Notes: generated by a model from the letters alone, not told the origin. 64,000 bases of DNA from Streptomyces sp. NBC_01267 (GCF_036241575.1 NZ_CP108455.1:4339001-4403000), one strand, 5' to 3'. Positions 18,050 through 27,038 are shown, counted from the stretch's first letter. Numbers and translations are program-made.

Positions 18050-19261
18050 ATGGCCGTATGGGACGACCTCGTAGGCCAGGACCGCGTTCAGACGCAGCTC
18101 GCCGCCGCCGCCCGGGACGCCGACGCGCTCGTCACGGCCAACACCGAGCGCACCTCCACCGACGCCATGTCGAAGTCGACGATGACGCACGCATGGCTGT
18201 TCACGGGCCCGCCCGGCTCCGGCCGGTCGACCGCCGCCCGCGCCTTCGCCGCCGCCCTCCAGTGCGTCAGCCCCGACCGCGCGCTCGGCGGCATCCCGGG
18301 CTGCGGCTTCTGCGACGGCTGCCACACCGCTCTCGTCGGGACGCACGCGGACGTCGAGGTCGTCCGCACCGACCAGCTCTCCATCGGTGTGAAGGAGACC
18401 CGCGAACTGGTCCGCCGGGCCCAGCTCTCCCCGGCGGTCGGCCGCTGGCAGGTCATCGTGATGGAGGACGCCGACCGCCTCACCGAGGGCGCGGGGAACG
18501 TCCTGCTGAAGGCCGTCGAGGAGCCCGCCCCCCGGACGGTCTGGCTGCTCTGCGCGCCGTCGCTCGAAGACGTACTGCCGACGATCCGTTCCCGCTGCCG
18601 CAATCTCACCCTGCGTACCCCCCCGGTGGAAGCGGTCGCCGACATCCTCGTCCGGCGGGACGGCATCGATCCGCAGCGGGCGTGGGAAGCGGCCCGTGCC
18701 ACGCAGGGACACATCGGCCGGGCCCGCCGCCTGGCCACCGACGAGCGCGCCCGCGCCCGCCGCGCGGCCGTGCTCAAGATGCCGCTGCGGGTCGAGGAGA
18801 TCGGGGGCTGTCTGAAGTCCGCCCAGGAACTGATCGACGCCGCGACCGAGGACGCCAAGGAGGTCGCGGAGGGCACCGACACCAAGGAGACCGAGGAGCT
18901 GAAGGCCGCGCTCGGCGCATCCGCGGGTGGCCGGATGCCGCGCGGTACGGCAGGGGCCATGAAGGAACTGGCCGACCGCCAGAAGCGCCGCTCGACCCGT
19001 ACCCAGCGCGACACGCTCGACCTCGCGCTGACGGATCTCACCGGCTTCTACCGCGATGTGCTGGCCCTCCAGCTGCGCTCCGAGGTGGCCATCGCCAACG
19101 AGGACGTACGGGACGCGCTGGACCGGATCGCGCTGAGTTCCAGCCCCGAGAGGACCCTGCGCCGGATCGAGGCGATCACCGCCTGCCGTCGGGCGCTGGA
19201 CCGCAACGTGGCCCCGCTGCTGGCCGTCGAGGCGATGGCGGTGTCCCTGCGCGCGGGCTGA
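18050..19261 (+). CDS. holB: DNA polymerase III delta-prime subunit
   Basis: This is a 403-residue AAA+ clamp-loader subunit. An N-terminal ATPase fold has FTGPPGSGRST (P-loop, about residue 50), the four-cysteine zinc module around GCGFCDGC, the sensor-like region VMEDADRLTEGAGNVLLKAV, and PTIRSRC (the SRC motif). The clamp loader places the beta clamp on DNA. ATG 18050 (MAVWDDLVGQ) has AAGGGGCG as ribosome binding site. A charged, Ala/Glu-rich segment of about 80 residues precedes the C-terminal domain, as usual in actinobacteria. It follows tmk across a terminator and a palindrome-rich gap, so it probably has its own promoter. Confidence 0.95.
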   Translation: MAVWDDLVGQDRVQTQLAAAARDADALVTANTERTSTDAMSKSTMTHAWLFTGPPGSGRSTAARAFAAALQCVSPDRALGGIPGCGFCDGCHTALVGTHADVEVVRTDQLSIGVKETRELVRRAQLSPAVGRWQVIVMEDADRLTEGAGNVLLKAVEEPAPRTVWLLCAPSLEDVLPTIRSRCRNLTLRTPPVEAVADILVRRDGIDPQRAWEAARATQGHIGRARRLATDERARARRAAVLKMPLRVEEIGGCLKSAQELIDAATEDAKEVAEGTDTKETEELKAALGASAGGRMPRGTAGAMKELADRQKRRSTRTQRDTLDLALTDLTGFYRDVLALQLRSEVAIANEDVRDALDRIALSSSPERTLRRIEAITACRRALDRNVAPLLAVEAMAVSLRAG

Positions 19262-19331
19262 GGGGTTGACCGGCTCACTCGTACGGGCTGCAAAAGAGGG
19301 GCTCGGGCCGGGGCCCGACTACGCTCCGGGG

Positions 19332-20876
19332 ATGGATCTCAGGCGCCTGCTCTCCACTCCCGTCACCGTGCTGGCCTTGGCCGGACTGCTTGTTTCGGGC
19401 TGCTCGTCGGGCAGTTCGGCGCCCGGCGCCTCGACATCCGGCACCCGGGCCTCGGGGTCGGCGCCGTCCGCGGACCTGGCCCCGTACTACACGCAGAAGG
19501 TGACGTGGCGTTCCTGCGGCGCCCCCGGATTCGAGTGCGCCACGATGAAGGCGCCGCTCGACTACCAGAAGCCCAAGGACGGCGACATCCAGCTCGCCGT
19601 CTCCCGCAAGAAGGCGACGGACCCCGGCCGGCGGATCGGCTCCCTCCTGGTCAACCCGGGCGGCCCCGGCGGCTCGGCGATCCAGTACCTTCAGGGGTAC
19701 GCGGCGATCGGCTACCCGGCGGCGGTCCGCGCCCGCTACGACATGGTGGCCGTCGACCCGCGCGGGGTGGCTCGCAGTGAGCCGGTCGAGTGCCTGACCG
19801 GCAAGCAGATGGACGCGTACACGGAGGTCGACCAGACCCCGGACGACGCGAGCGAGACCCAGAAGCTCACCACCTCGCTCAAGGGCTTCGCACAGGGCTG
19901 CGAGAAGCACTCCGCCAAGATCCTTCCGCACGTCTCCACGGTCGAGGCCGCCCGGGACATGGACGTCCTGCGGGGGATCCTGGGCGACAAGAAGCTGAAC
20001 TACGTCGGCGCCTCGTACGGCACCTTCCTCGGGGCGACGTACGCGGGGCTCTTCCCCGACCGCGTCGGCCGCCTCGTCCTGGACGGCGCGATGGACCCCT
20101 CGCTGTCGTCGCTGGAGATGAACCGCGACCAGACCGCCGGATTCGAGACCGCTTTCCAGTCCTTCGCGGCGGACTGCATCAAGCACAAGAACTGCCCGCT
20201 CGGCACGGCGTCCACCGCGGATGCCTCCCACCGCCTGGAGGCGTTCTTCTCCCGCCTGGACGCGAAGCCGGTCCCCACGGGCCAGAGCCGCCCGCTGACC
20301 GAGTCCCTGGCCACGACCGGCGTGATCTCGGCGATGTACGACGAGACGTCCTGGCCCGACCTGCGCACCGCGCTCACCCAGGCGATGTCGGGCAACGGCG
20401 CGGGGCTGCTCGCCCTCTCGGACTCGTACTACGAGCGGTCGGGCGACGGCAAGTACGCGAACCTGATGTACGCCAACGCCGCGGTGAACTGCCTGGACCT
20501 GCCCCCCGCGTTCACCGCCCCGGCGTCCGTCACCAAGGCCCTGCCCTCCTTCGAGAAGGCGTCCCCGGTCTTCGGCCGGGGCTTCGCCTGGGCAGCCCTG
20601 AACTGCGCCTACTGGCCCGTCCCCGCCACCGGCCGCGCCCACCGCATCGAGGCGAAGGGCGCGGCCCCGATCGTGGTGGTCGGCACCATCCGCGACCCGG
20701 CGACCCCGTACAAGTGGGCGAAGTCCCTGGCGGCCCAGCTCTCCTCGGGCACGCTCCTCACGTACGACGGCGACGGTCACACGGCGTACGGCCGGGGCAG
20801 CACCTGCATCGACACGGCGATCAACACGTACCTCCTGGACGGCACCCCGCCGAAGAACGGCAAGCAGTGCTCCTGA
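19332..20876 (+). CDS. Secreted lipoprotein alpha/beta hydrolase, S33 tripeptidyl aminopeptidase type
   Basis: This is a 514-residue exported peptidase-like hydrolase. A lipoprotein signal (VLALAGLLVSGC) with Cys at about residue 24 is followed by a Ser/Gly-rich linker. The oxyanion region LLVNPGGPGGSA, the nucleophile elbow VGASYGTFLG, the acid in GTIRDPATPY, and the histidine in DGDGHTAYG form the complete catalytic set of the SlpD/SlpE/Tap family. These release N-terminal tripeptides from extracellular proteins. ATG 19332 begins at the signal peptide. The C-terminal TAP-like domain has paired cysteines (NCAYWP, GSTCID, KQCS). The gene runs to within 110 bases of the tRNA. Confidence 0.93.
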   Translation: MDLRRLLSTPVTVLALAGLLVSGCSSGSSAPGASTSGTRASGSAPSADLAPYYTQKVTWRSCGAPGFECATMKAPLDYQKPKDGDIQLAVSRKKATDPGRRIGSLLVNPGGPGGSAIQYLQGYAAIGYPAAVRARYDMVAVDPRGVARSEPVECLTGKQMDAYTEVDQTPDDASETQKLTTSLKGFAQGCEKHSAKILPHVSTVEAARDMDVLRGILGDKKLNYVGASYGTFLGATYAGLFPDRVGRLVLDGAMDPSLSSLEMNRDQTAGFETAFQSFAADCIKHKNCPLGTASTADASHRLEAFFSRLDAKPVPTGQSRPLTESLATTGVISAMYDETSWPDLRTALTQAMSGNGAGLLALSDSYYERSGDGKYANLMYANAAVNCLDLPPAFTAPASVTKALPSFEKASPVFGRGFAWAALNCAYWPVPATGRAHRIEAKGAAPIVVVGTIRDPATPYKWAKSLAAQLSSGTLLTYDGDGHTAYGRGSTCIDTAINTYLLDGTPPKNGKQCS

Positions 20877-20984
20877 CCGCCTCTGACCTGCGCTGAAGAG
20901 CGGGACCGGGGTGTGTCAGGAGCACCCCTGGAAACTGTGTAGACTTGGCGTCGCTGCTGACCGCACCATGGTGTGGACGGGCGT

Positions 20985-21058
20985 GCCGCCTTAGCTCAGT
21001 TGGCCAGAGCAACGCACTCGTAATGCGTAGGTCTCGGGTTCGAATCCCGAAGGCGGCC
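20985..21058 (+). tRNA. tRNA-Thr (anticodon CGT)
   Basis: The acceptor stem GCCGCCT/AGGCGGC, D arm, anticodon stem ACGCA/TGCGT with loop CTCGTAA (anticodon CGT, reading ACG), and T arm CGGG-TTCGAAT-CCCG are all present. The 3' CCA is not encoded. No integrase or second copy of its 3' end was noticed in the window. Confidence 0.96.
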
Positions 21059-21066
21059 CGGAATTA

Positions 21067-21101
21067 CCCCAGGACTCACTCGCCGTGACCTGGGGTTTTT
21101 T
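21067..21101 (+). terminator. Intrinsic terminator after tRNA-Thr
   Basis: CCCCAGG (21067-21073) pairs with CCTGGGG (21089-21095), followed by TTTTTT. The T-run touches the stop codon of the convergent monooxygenase gene, so it may serve both strands. Confidence 0.88.
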
Positions 21102-23044
21102 CATGCCTCGGGCACGCCGGGCGCGGGGCTCCGGCCCGTTTGTGTGTCGCTGTGGTCCCGTACCGCTGTGACCGGCGGGACCGGGACCGGTGGCCGGTCG
21201 GTGGATTTCTCCTGCCGGGCGTCGACAAGGACCTCGCGCATGCCGCCGGTGGCGCGCCATGCGCGGAGCAGGGCGTGGAAGGCCACCGGGCCGCCGGCGA
21301 AGGACTCCCTGCGTCGTCCGGGCTTGCCCTCGTTGTTGTAGTAGCCGGGGGTGCACTCGGCGTGGAACGTGTACAGGTCGACCGCCTTCTCCCGGATCGT
21401 CGCGAGCCAGGCGTCCTCGGCCGCCGCGGTCGGCTCGACGTACCGGGCGTCGCGCCTGTGGGCCTCGGCGACGACCTCGGCTACGTGCACGGCCTGTTCG
21501 TCGAGGATGTGGACGTAGTTGACGGCGCTGGCGTTCTGGAGCGGGCCGAGCTGGAAGAGGTTGGGGAAGCCGTGGCTGTAGAAGCCGTGCAGCGTCCGGG
21601 GGCCGTTGCGCCAGGCCTCGGTGAGGGTGGTGCCGCCTCTGCCGTGTACGGGGAGGTGTCCGGAGGTGATTCCCGAGACGCCGACCTCGAAGCCGGTGCC
21701 GAAGATGATGCAGTCGACCTCGTAGGCGGTGCCGCCGACCACGACGGCGTTCGCGGTGATCTCCTCCACGCCGTGGCTGTCGGCGGTGTCGATCAGGGTG
21801 ACGTTGGGCCTGTTGAAGGTCTGGAGATAGCTGTCGCTGAAGGTGGGCCGCTTGCACATGTAGCGGTACCAGGGCTTGAGCAGTTCGGCGGCCTCCGGGT
21901 CCGTGACGACGGCGTCGACCCGTGCGCGGATCTCGTTCATCTTCTGGAAGTCGGCGATCTCTTCGGCGCGTTCCCGTTCTTCGGGCGGCAGGTCCCCGTA
22001 GCTGCCGGTCGGGATCAGCTTCTGCTGGAGGCGGGCGCTGCTGGTCCAGCCGTCGTCGACGAGGTCCTCCTCCGTCCGTCCGTCGGTGACCAGGGTGAGG
22101 AAGTTGTCCCTGCGCCGCTGCTGCCAGCCGGGGGTGAGGGACGCGGCCCAGCCGGGGTCGGTGGGACGGTTGCCGCGTACGTCGACCGAGGAGGGCGTGC
22201 GCTGGAAGACGAGCAATTCCCTTGCTCCGGCGCCGAGATGGGGTACGCACTGGATCGCTGTCGCGCCCGTGCCGATGAGTGCGACGCGTTTGTCGGAGAG
22301 CTTGTGCAGATTTCCGTCCGGGCTTCCGCCGGTGTAGGCGTAGTCCCAGCGGCTGGTGTGGAACGTGTGCCCTTCGAAGGTCTCGATGCCGGGGATGCCG
22401 GGGAGCTTCGTCTGGCTCAGCGTGCCGCTCGCCGTCACCACGTACCTCGCCCGTATCCGGTCGTCCCGGTCGGTGCTCACGAGCCACTCCGACTCGGCCT
22501 CGTCCCAGCGCAGTTCGGTGGCCCGGGTCTGGAAGCAGGCGTCCCGGTAGAGGTCGAAGGTGCGGGCGATCGCCCGCGCGTGCTGCCGGATCTCCTCGCC
22601 CGGTGCGTACTTCCACTTCGGGACGTAGCCGACCTCTTCCAGCAGCGGCAGGTAGATGTGCGACTCGATGTCGCAGTGGATGCCGGGGTACCGGTTCCAG
22701 TACCAGGTGCCTCCGAAGTCACCGCCCTTCTCGATCACGCGGATCGAGTCCAGGCCCGCCTGCCGTAACCGCGCGCCCGCGAGCAGGCCGCCGAATCCGC
22801 CCCCGATGACGACGGCGTCGACCCGGTCGTGGAGGGGTTCGCGGGCCGGCAGCGGTTCGGCGTACGGGTCCTCGTCGAAGTACCCGAACCTGCCGGTGGG
22901 ACGCTGGTACTGCGCGCTGCCCTCGGGTCGGATCCGGCGTTCCCGCTCGGCCCGGTAACGCGCCCGCAGCGCGTCCGGATCGAACGGGAGGCCCTGTGGG
23001 GCGGTGGAGCCGGAGGCCGCGGACGTGCTGTGGGGGGTGGGCAT
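21101..23044 (-). CDS. Flavin-containing Baeyer-Villiger-type monooxygenase
   Basis: This is a 647-residue FAD/NADPH enzyme inserting oxygen into ketones or related substrates. The FAD-binding GGGFGG is at residues 81-86, a second Rossmann motif LIGTGATAIQ at about 275, and the Baeyer-Villiger fingerprint FEGHTFHTSRWD between them. An N-terminal extension of about 70 residues precedes the first nucleotide-binding site, as in the larger subgroup related to cyclopentadecanone and phenylacetone monooxygenases. ATG 23044 is chosen; 28 upstream in-frame residues look non-coding. It lies 197 bases downstream of a TetR gene on the same strand, which probably controls it. The native substrate cannot be read from sequence. 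Confidence 0.9.
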   Translation of the reverse strand: MPTPHSTSAASGSTAPQGLPFDPDALRARYRAERERRIRPEGSAQYQRPTGRFGYFDEDPYAEPLPAREPLHDRVDAVVIGGGFGGLLAGARLRQAGLDSIRVIEKGGDFGGTWYWNRYPGIHCDIESHIYLPLLEEVGYVPKWKYAPGEEIRQHARAIARTFDLYRDACFQTRATELRWDEAESEWLVSTDRDDRIRARYVVTASGTLSQTKLPGIPGIETFEGHTFHTSRWDYAYTGGSPDGNLHKLSDKRVALIGTGATAIQCVPHLGAGARELLVFQRTPSSVDVRGNRPTDPGWAASLTPGWQQRRRDNFLTLVTDGRTEEDLVDDGWTSSARLQQKLIPTGSYGDLPPEERERAEEIADFQKMNEIRARVDAVVTDPEAAELLKPWYRYMCKRPTFSDSYLQTFNRPNVTLIDTADSHGVEEITANAVVVGGTAYEVDCIIFGTGFEVGVSGITSGHLPVHGRGGTTLTEAWRNGPRTLHGFYSHGFPNLFQLGPLQNASAVNYVHILDEQAVHVAEVVAEAHRRDARYVEPTAAAEDAWLATIREKAVDLYTFHAECTPGYYNNEGKPGRRRESFAGGPVAFHALLRAWRATGGMREVLVDARQEKSTDRPPVPVPPVTAVRDHSDTQTGRSPAPGVPEA

Positions 23045-23241
23045 GGATATCCACTTCGTTTCGGGGGTGGTGTGCTGGGGGCGGGCGGGGACGAGCCCGG
23101 AGTTGGAGTGCGGAGGTATCGCGGGCACGCAGGTGTGACGCCCGGCCGCTGGGACGACCGGGTGGGGCCTCGCCGCGGGCGGTCCTGGCGGTACGGGCTA
23201 CCGGAACCGCTCGGCAGGCCGTGGCCCGGCCGCCGCCGTGG

Positions 23242-23895
23242 TCACCGCGAGACCGGGGCGAGCCAGAGTCCCGCGATCGCGTCGCTCAGACCGGTCGCGG
23301 TCTGCTGCCAGGTGGCCCGCGGGGTGGGGCTGCCCACGGCGAGTGAGCGTTCCCGTTCGGCCACGACGAGCACCACCAGGTGCCGGGTCATGTCACCGCG
23401 CTCCAGGCGTACTTCGAGCGGAAGGCCGGGCAGGCAGCTGTTGAGGCCGTCGACGGCGCCGACCAGCGCGGGCGAGTGGAGGGACTCGTCCGTCATGATC
23501 TCCCGGTAGACCGGGTCGGTGCCGATCTGCGCGTAGAAGCGGCCGAACCAGGAGGGCACACCGAGGCCGGCGACATGGTGCACGAAGGGATCCACCAGGC
23601 AGGACACCCAGTCGCGCACGTCGGTGGAGCCGGTGGCCTGCTCGACCTTTTCCGCGCGCATCTGCTCGATCCGCTCGTTGTGCTTGTGCACGATCGCCCT
23701 GATCAGGTCGGCCTTGTGGCCGAAGTGGTAGCCGACCGCGGCGTTGTTGCCCTGCCCGGCGGCCTCGCTGACCTGGCGGTTGGAGACCGCCACCACTCCG
23801 TGCTCGGCGAACAGCCGCTCCGCCGCCGAGAGAAGCAGCTCCCGTGTCGCGGAGATCCGCGCGGACCTCGCCGTGGCGCCCGTCACCGTGACCAC
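23242..23895 (-). CDS. TetR family regulator (copy 1)
   Basis: This is a 217-residue protein. The N-terminal helix-turn-helix (residues 18-64: LLLSAAERLFAEHG then NRQVSEAAGQ and AVGYHFGHKADLIRAI) is the classic TetR DNA-binding domain. The C-terminal ligand domain resembles that of the second TetR protein encoded at 25974, so the two are paralogues (shared AVxYHFG, ERER and C-terminal SDAI/TDAI segments). GTG 23895 is the start. An inverted repeat of the same type as that before the MFS gene lies 200 bases upstream. It likely represses itself and the monooxygenase downstream. Confidence 0.88.
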   Translation of the reverse strand: MVTVTGATARSARISATRELLLSAAERLFAEHGVVAVSNRQVSEAAGQGNNAAVGYHFGHKADLIRAIVHKHNERIEQMRAEKVEQATGSTDVRDWVSCLVDPFVHHVAGLGVPSWFGRFYAQIGTDPVYREIMTDESLHSPALVGAVDGLNSCLPGLPLEVRLERGDMTRHLVVLVVAERERSLAVGSPTPRATWQQTATGLSDAIAGLWLAPVSR

Positions 23896-23981
23896 CGCAC
23901 CGGTGTCCGGTGGGGCCCGCCGTTCACGGGTGGCGCCACCTGGCTGCGGTTCTCGGCGGGCACCCGCTGATCTGTGCCACC

Positions 23982-24035
23982 CACTGCACGTTCACTCACT
24001 GCACGAACACTCACTGCACGTTCACTCTCTGCACG
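23982..24035. repeat. 15-bp tandem repeat, three and a half copies
   Basis: Unit CACTGCACGTTCACT at 23982-23996, 23997-24011 (two changes) and 24012-24026, then a decayed fourth. It lies in the leader of TetR copy 1. Confidence 0.88.
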
Positions 24036-24093
24036 GCTTCCGTAGATGCTGACTCCGACTCCGACTCCGGCCAGTTAAACGCCGCCCCCGATC

Positions 24094-24115
24094 GGCAGTC
24101 AAGCAACTGACTTAA
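24094..24115. promoter_or_regulatory. Putative TetR operator upstream of TetR copy 1
   Basis: AGTCA-N6-TGACTTAA has the same half-sites and the same spacing as the perfect inverted repeat at 25739-25760; only the outer three bases of the left arm differ. The position, 200 bases before TetR copy 1, fits autoregulation through a long leader. Confidence 0.6.
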
Positions 24116-24236
24116 CCGAGGGCGGTGCATGCGCACCGGCAACCGTGCGCCCGGCCCGGCGGGTGGCGACGCGGGTGGCGACGCCGGGACGTGTGCGATG
24201 CGGGCTGCGACGCCGGGACGTGCGGACGCGGTCGGA

Positions 24237-25700
24237 TCAGGCCAGGGCCGTGGGCTGAGCCGGATCACCGCTGTTCTCGGGTCCGGTCCTTCCCGCACCC
24301 TGGACCGCGGCGCGTACGGCTGGGATGAGGGCGGCTATGGCCACGGAGACGAGCGCCATGCCGCAGCCGACGAGCAGGCCGGTGCGGAACCCGGTCTCGG
24401 AGGTGAAGCTCCGGCCCCCCGTGGTGGTGGTCATCTGCGCGAGGAGTACGCCCATGACCGCGGCGCCGATGGAGGTGCCGAGCGAGCGCATGAGGGTGTT
24501 GAAGCCGTTGGCGGCGGCGGTCTCCGACTGCGGGACGGAGCTCATGACGAGGGCGGGGATGGAGCCGTAGGCAAGCCCCACACCGCTGTTGATGACCATG
24601 ACCGCCAGCATGATTCCCCAGGCCGAGCCCATCAGTGCCAGCGAGACGCCGTAACCGCCGGCGATCACGAGGGCCCCGCTGATCAGGGTGAACTTCGGGC
24701 CCCGGGCATCGGTCAGCTTCCCGCCGAGGGGGGAGACGAGCATCATCATGATGCCGCCCGGAGCCATCCACAGGCCGGAGGCCAGGAGTGACTGGCCCAG
24801 CCCGTAGCCGGTGACCGCGGGGAACTGCAGCAGCTGCGGCATCACGAGCATGCTGGCGTACATCGCGAAACTGGTGAAGACCGAGGCGACGTTCGTCAGC
24901 AGTACGCGGGGACGGGCGGTGGCCCGCAGATCGATCAACGGGTCCGAGGTGCGTACCTCCCACAGGCCCCAGGCCGCGAACAGCAGGACGGCGCCGGTGA
25001 AGAGGCCCAGGGTGGTGCCCGAGCCCCAGCCCCAGTCGGCTCCCTTGGACACCGCCAGGAGCAGACAGACCAGTCCCGCGCCGAGGCCGACGGCTCCCAA
25101 GAGGTCGAACCGCTGCCCCTTCGCGGTGGTCGGCACGTGAGGGATCAGGTAGCGGATCAGTACGGCGATGACCGCGGCCAGCACCGCGGAACCCCAGAAG
25201 AGCGCACGCCAGTTGGCGTACTGGGCGACCGCCGCCGAGATGGGCAGTCCCAGGCCTCCGCCGATCCCCATCGAGGCGCTCACCAGCGCGATGGAGGAGC
25301 TGAGCTTCTCCTGCGGGACGGCATCGCGCAGCAGGGCGATGCCGAGTGGCACCATGCCCATTCCCATGCCCTGGAGCCCCCGCCCGATGATCATCGGGAC
25401 GACGCCGGCGGACAGTGCGCACACCACGGATCCCAGCATCAGCGGCACCGAGCAGGCCAGCATCATCCTGCGCTTTCCGAGCATGTCGCCGAGGCGTCCG
25501 GTGACCGGCACACACACCGCGGACACGAGCAGCGTGACGGTGATGACCCAGGTGGCATTGGACGGCGTGGTGTGCAGGATGCCTGGCAGCTTCGGCAGGA
25601 GCGGGGTGACCAGCGTCTGCATGACCGCCGCCGTCGTACCTGCGAGCGCCAGGACGGCGACCACGGCTCCTGGGCGGGACGGCTTTTGTGTGTCCTTCAA
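24237..25700 (-). CDS. MFS drug transporter, DHA2 (14-TM) family
   Basis: This is a 487-residue polytopic exporter with 14 predicted membrane helices. Motif A is visible as GRLGDMLGKRRMM after the second helix, and motif C-like GIGGGLGLPISAAV in helix 5, which together mark drug:H+ antiporters. The start is TTG at 25700 (KDTQKPSRPG) with GAGGAG ten bases upstream; no ATG is better placed. It shares a divergent control region with TetR copy 2, containing a perfect inverted repeat 39 bases from its start codon. It probably exports a product or substrate of the neighbouring oxygenases, or a toxic inducer. Confidence 0.92.
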   Translation of the reverse strand: MKDTQKPSRPGAVVAVLALAGTTAAVMQTLVTPLLPKLPGILHTTPSNATWVITVTLLVSAVCVPVTGRLGDMLGKRRMMLACSVPLMLGSVVCALSAGVVPMIIGRGLQGMGMGMVPLGIALLRDAVPQEKLSSSIALVSASMGIGGGLGLPISAAVAQYANWRALFWGSAVLAAVIAVLIRYLIPHVPTTAKGQRFDLLGAVGLGAGLVCLLLAVSKGADWGWGSGTTLGLFTGAVLLFAAWGLWEVRTSDPLIDLRATARPRVLLTNVASVFTSFAMYASMLVMPQLLQFPAVTGYGLGQSLLASGLWMAPGGIMMMLVSPLGGKLTDARGPKFTLISGALVIAGGYGVSLALMGSAWGIMLAVMVINSGVGLAYGSIPALVMSSVPQSETAAANGFNTLMRSLGTSIGAAVMGVLLAQMTTTTGGRSFTSETGFRTGLLVGCGMALVSVAIAALIPAVRAAVQGAGRTGPENSGDPAQPTALA

Positions 25701-25738
25701 GACGGAACTCTCCTCGCAGATGGTTGCTCCGGGAGACC

Positions 25739-25760
25739 TTAAGTCAGTCGATTGACTTAA
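25739..25760. promoter_or_regulatory. Perfect inverted repeat between MFS and TetR copy 2
   Basis: TTAAGTCA-GTCGAT-TGACTTAA has 8-bp perfect arms and a 6-bp spacer, the usual size for a TetR dimer site. It stands out as AT-rich in this sequence. It should control the MFS gene (minus) and perhaps TetR copy 2 (plus). Confidence 0.75.
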
Positions 25761-25973
25761 TCTAGCGCCGAGGTGTTCACTGCTCCGGGAACGCGATCCG
25801 TCGATCGTTGTGCTCAGGAGGAGGTCAGGAGTGACCGGTCCGCGAGGTGGGGAAACGCCGCCGCCGAAGGCTCACGTCCTTACGGCGGCCGTCGGCCAAC
25901 GTGCTTTGGCGGCAACGGTGTTGAGTGCCGGGGTGGACCCGCTGACCGCTCCACAGGGCGGGCTTCCGGTGAT

Positions 25974-26624
25974 GTGGTGACGGCCGCGGGGGACGCCCGG
26001 ACGGACCGCACGACGGGAACGCGGGAGGCGATCATGGTGGCGGCGGAGCGCCTGTTCGCCGAGCACGGCCTGTCCGCCGTCTCCCACCGGCAGATCGCCC
26101 AGGCGGCGGGGCAGCGGAATGTCACCGCTGTCAGCTACCACTTCGGCAGCCGGACCGAACTGGTCCGCGCGATCATGACCAGGCACGGCGAACAGGTCGA
26201 CCGGGTCCGTCAGCGGTACGTGGAACGGGCTGACGGCGGCGGGGAGATCAGGGACTGGGTTGTCGCCCTGGTCCGGCCGGTGCCGGAGTATCTGGCCTCG
26301 CTCGGCATCCCGTCCTGGAACGCCCGGCTGTCGGTCCAGGTGATGACCGACCCGGTGATGCGCGCGCTGGTGACCGAGCAGGCACTCGCCCGCCCGGACC
26401 TGCGGCGGATCCTCGACGGCCTCGGCCGCCGCCTCGTGCACCTGCCGCCCGGGGTCCGGGCCGCCCGCGGGGAGATGGCCCGACACCTGATCGTGCACAC
26501 CTGCGCGGAGCGGGAACGTGCGCTGGCCGAGAACACCGGTCTGCTGCACGCCTCCTGGGAGCAGACCGCGGACGCGCTGACCGACGCGATCTTCGGCCTC
26601 CTGACCGCGCCGGTCACCTCGTAG
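25974..26624 (+). CDS. TetR family regulator (copy 2)
   Basis: This is a 216-residue protein. The N-terminal TetR domain (AIMVAAERLFAEHG, then HRQIAQAAGQ and AVSYHFGSRTELVRAI) is followed by a C-terminal all-helical ligand domain closely similar to copy 1 at 23242-23895. It starts at GTG 25974 or the adjacent GTG 25977; the ribosome binding site is weak. The 200 bases upstream are open in frame but read like leader, not protein. It is divergent from the MFS exporter across the inverted repeat at 25739-25760, and 88 bases upstream of the ferredoxin gene, so it may also be co-transcribed with the ferredoxin and P450 genes. Confidence 0.88.
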   Translation: MVTAAGDARTDRTTGTREAIMVAAERLFAEHGLSAVSHRQIAQAAGQRNVTAVSYHFGSRTELVRAIMTRHGEQVDRVRQRYVERADGGGEIRDWVVALVRPVPEYLASLGIPSWNARLSVQVMTDPVMRALVTEQALARPDLRRILDGLGRRLVHLPPGVRAARGEMARHLIVHTCAERERALAENTGLLHASWEQTADALTDAIFGLLTAPVTS

Positions 26625-26712
26625 CGGAAACGACTCTTCGTGCAGCAGCGACCGGAGAGCCGGCGTGGCCCGTCAAGTCGCCCGGCACCGAACGGAATGG
26701 GAGACACCTGAC

Positions 26713-26913
26713 ATGAAGATCAGTGTTGACGAAGAGAAGTGCTGCGGGGCCGGACAGTGCGTGGTGATCGCGCCGGAGGTCTTCGACCAGCGTGACGAGG
26801 ACGGCATCGTCGTCCTGCTCGACAGCGAACCGGCGCCGGACCGGCACGAGGCCGTACGGGAATCCGCGGGCGTGTGCCCTGCAGCCGCGATCCACCTCGG
26901 CGAGAACGCGTGA
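26713..26913 (+). CDS. Ferredoxin of the 3Fe-4S P450-partner type
   Basis: This is a 66-residue electron-transfer protein. The cysteine pattern CCGAGQC near residue 11 and GVCPAAAI near residue 54 is that of the small ferredoxins paired with streptomycete cytochromes P450; the position that would be the second Cys of a 4Fe cluster is Gly/Ala, as expected for 3Fe-4S. ATG 26713 (MKISVDEEKC) is the natural start. The P450 gene follows after 190 bases. It would pass electrons from a ferredoxin reductase, which is not in the window, to the P450. Confidence 0.93.
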   Translation: MKISVDEEKCCGAGQCVVIAPEVFDQRDEDGIVVLLDSEPAPDRHEAVRESAGVCPAAAIHLGENA

Positions 26914-26966
26914 GCCTTCCCGGCCCGACGCGCCCACGACAAGGCCCGCGCAGCCACGAAGGCCCG

Positions 26967-27038
26967 CACACCCACCACCTCACGCACCACCACCACCTCA
27001 CGCACCACCACCACCTCACGCACCACCACCACCTCACG
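26967..27038. repeat. 18-bp tandem repeat, four copies
   Basis: Unit CACCACCACCACCTCACG, with three perfect copies at 26985-27038 and one degenerate copy before them. It fills much of the gap between the ferredoxin and P450 genes. Confidence 0.9.

Larger units (their letters stand above)
23896..24236. other. 341-bp gene-free stretch with 15-bp repeats and operator-like site
   Basis: This region lies between the start of TetR copy 1 and the stop of the MFS gene, both on the minus strand. It contains a 15-bp tandem repeat (23982-24035), a short ACTCCG run and an AGTCA-N6-TGACTTAA site (24094-24115). No credible coding sequence was seen. Confidence 0.75.

Noticed and set aside
20985..21058. tRNA-Thr as attachment site of an integrative element
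   Set aside because: No integrase, excisionase or repeated tRNA 3' end was noticed in the following 25 kb; the adjacent genes are chromosomal in character.
25773..25973. N-terminal extension of TetR copy 2
   Set aside because: TetR domains start near the N-terminus and this stretch has no conserved sequence; GTG 25974 fits better.
26967..27038. Possible small CRISPR array
   Set aside because: Repeats are directly adjacent with no spacers, and no cas gene is present.
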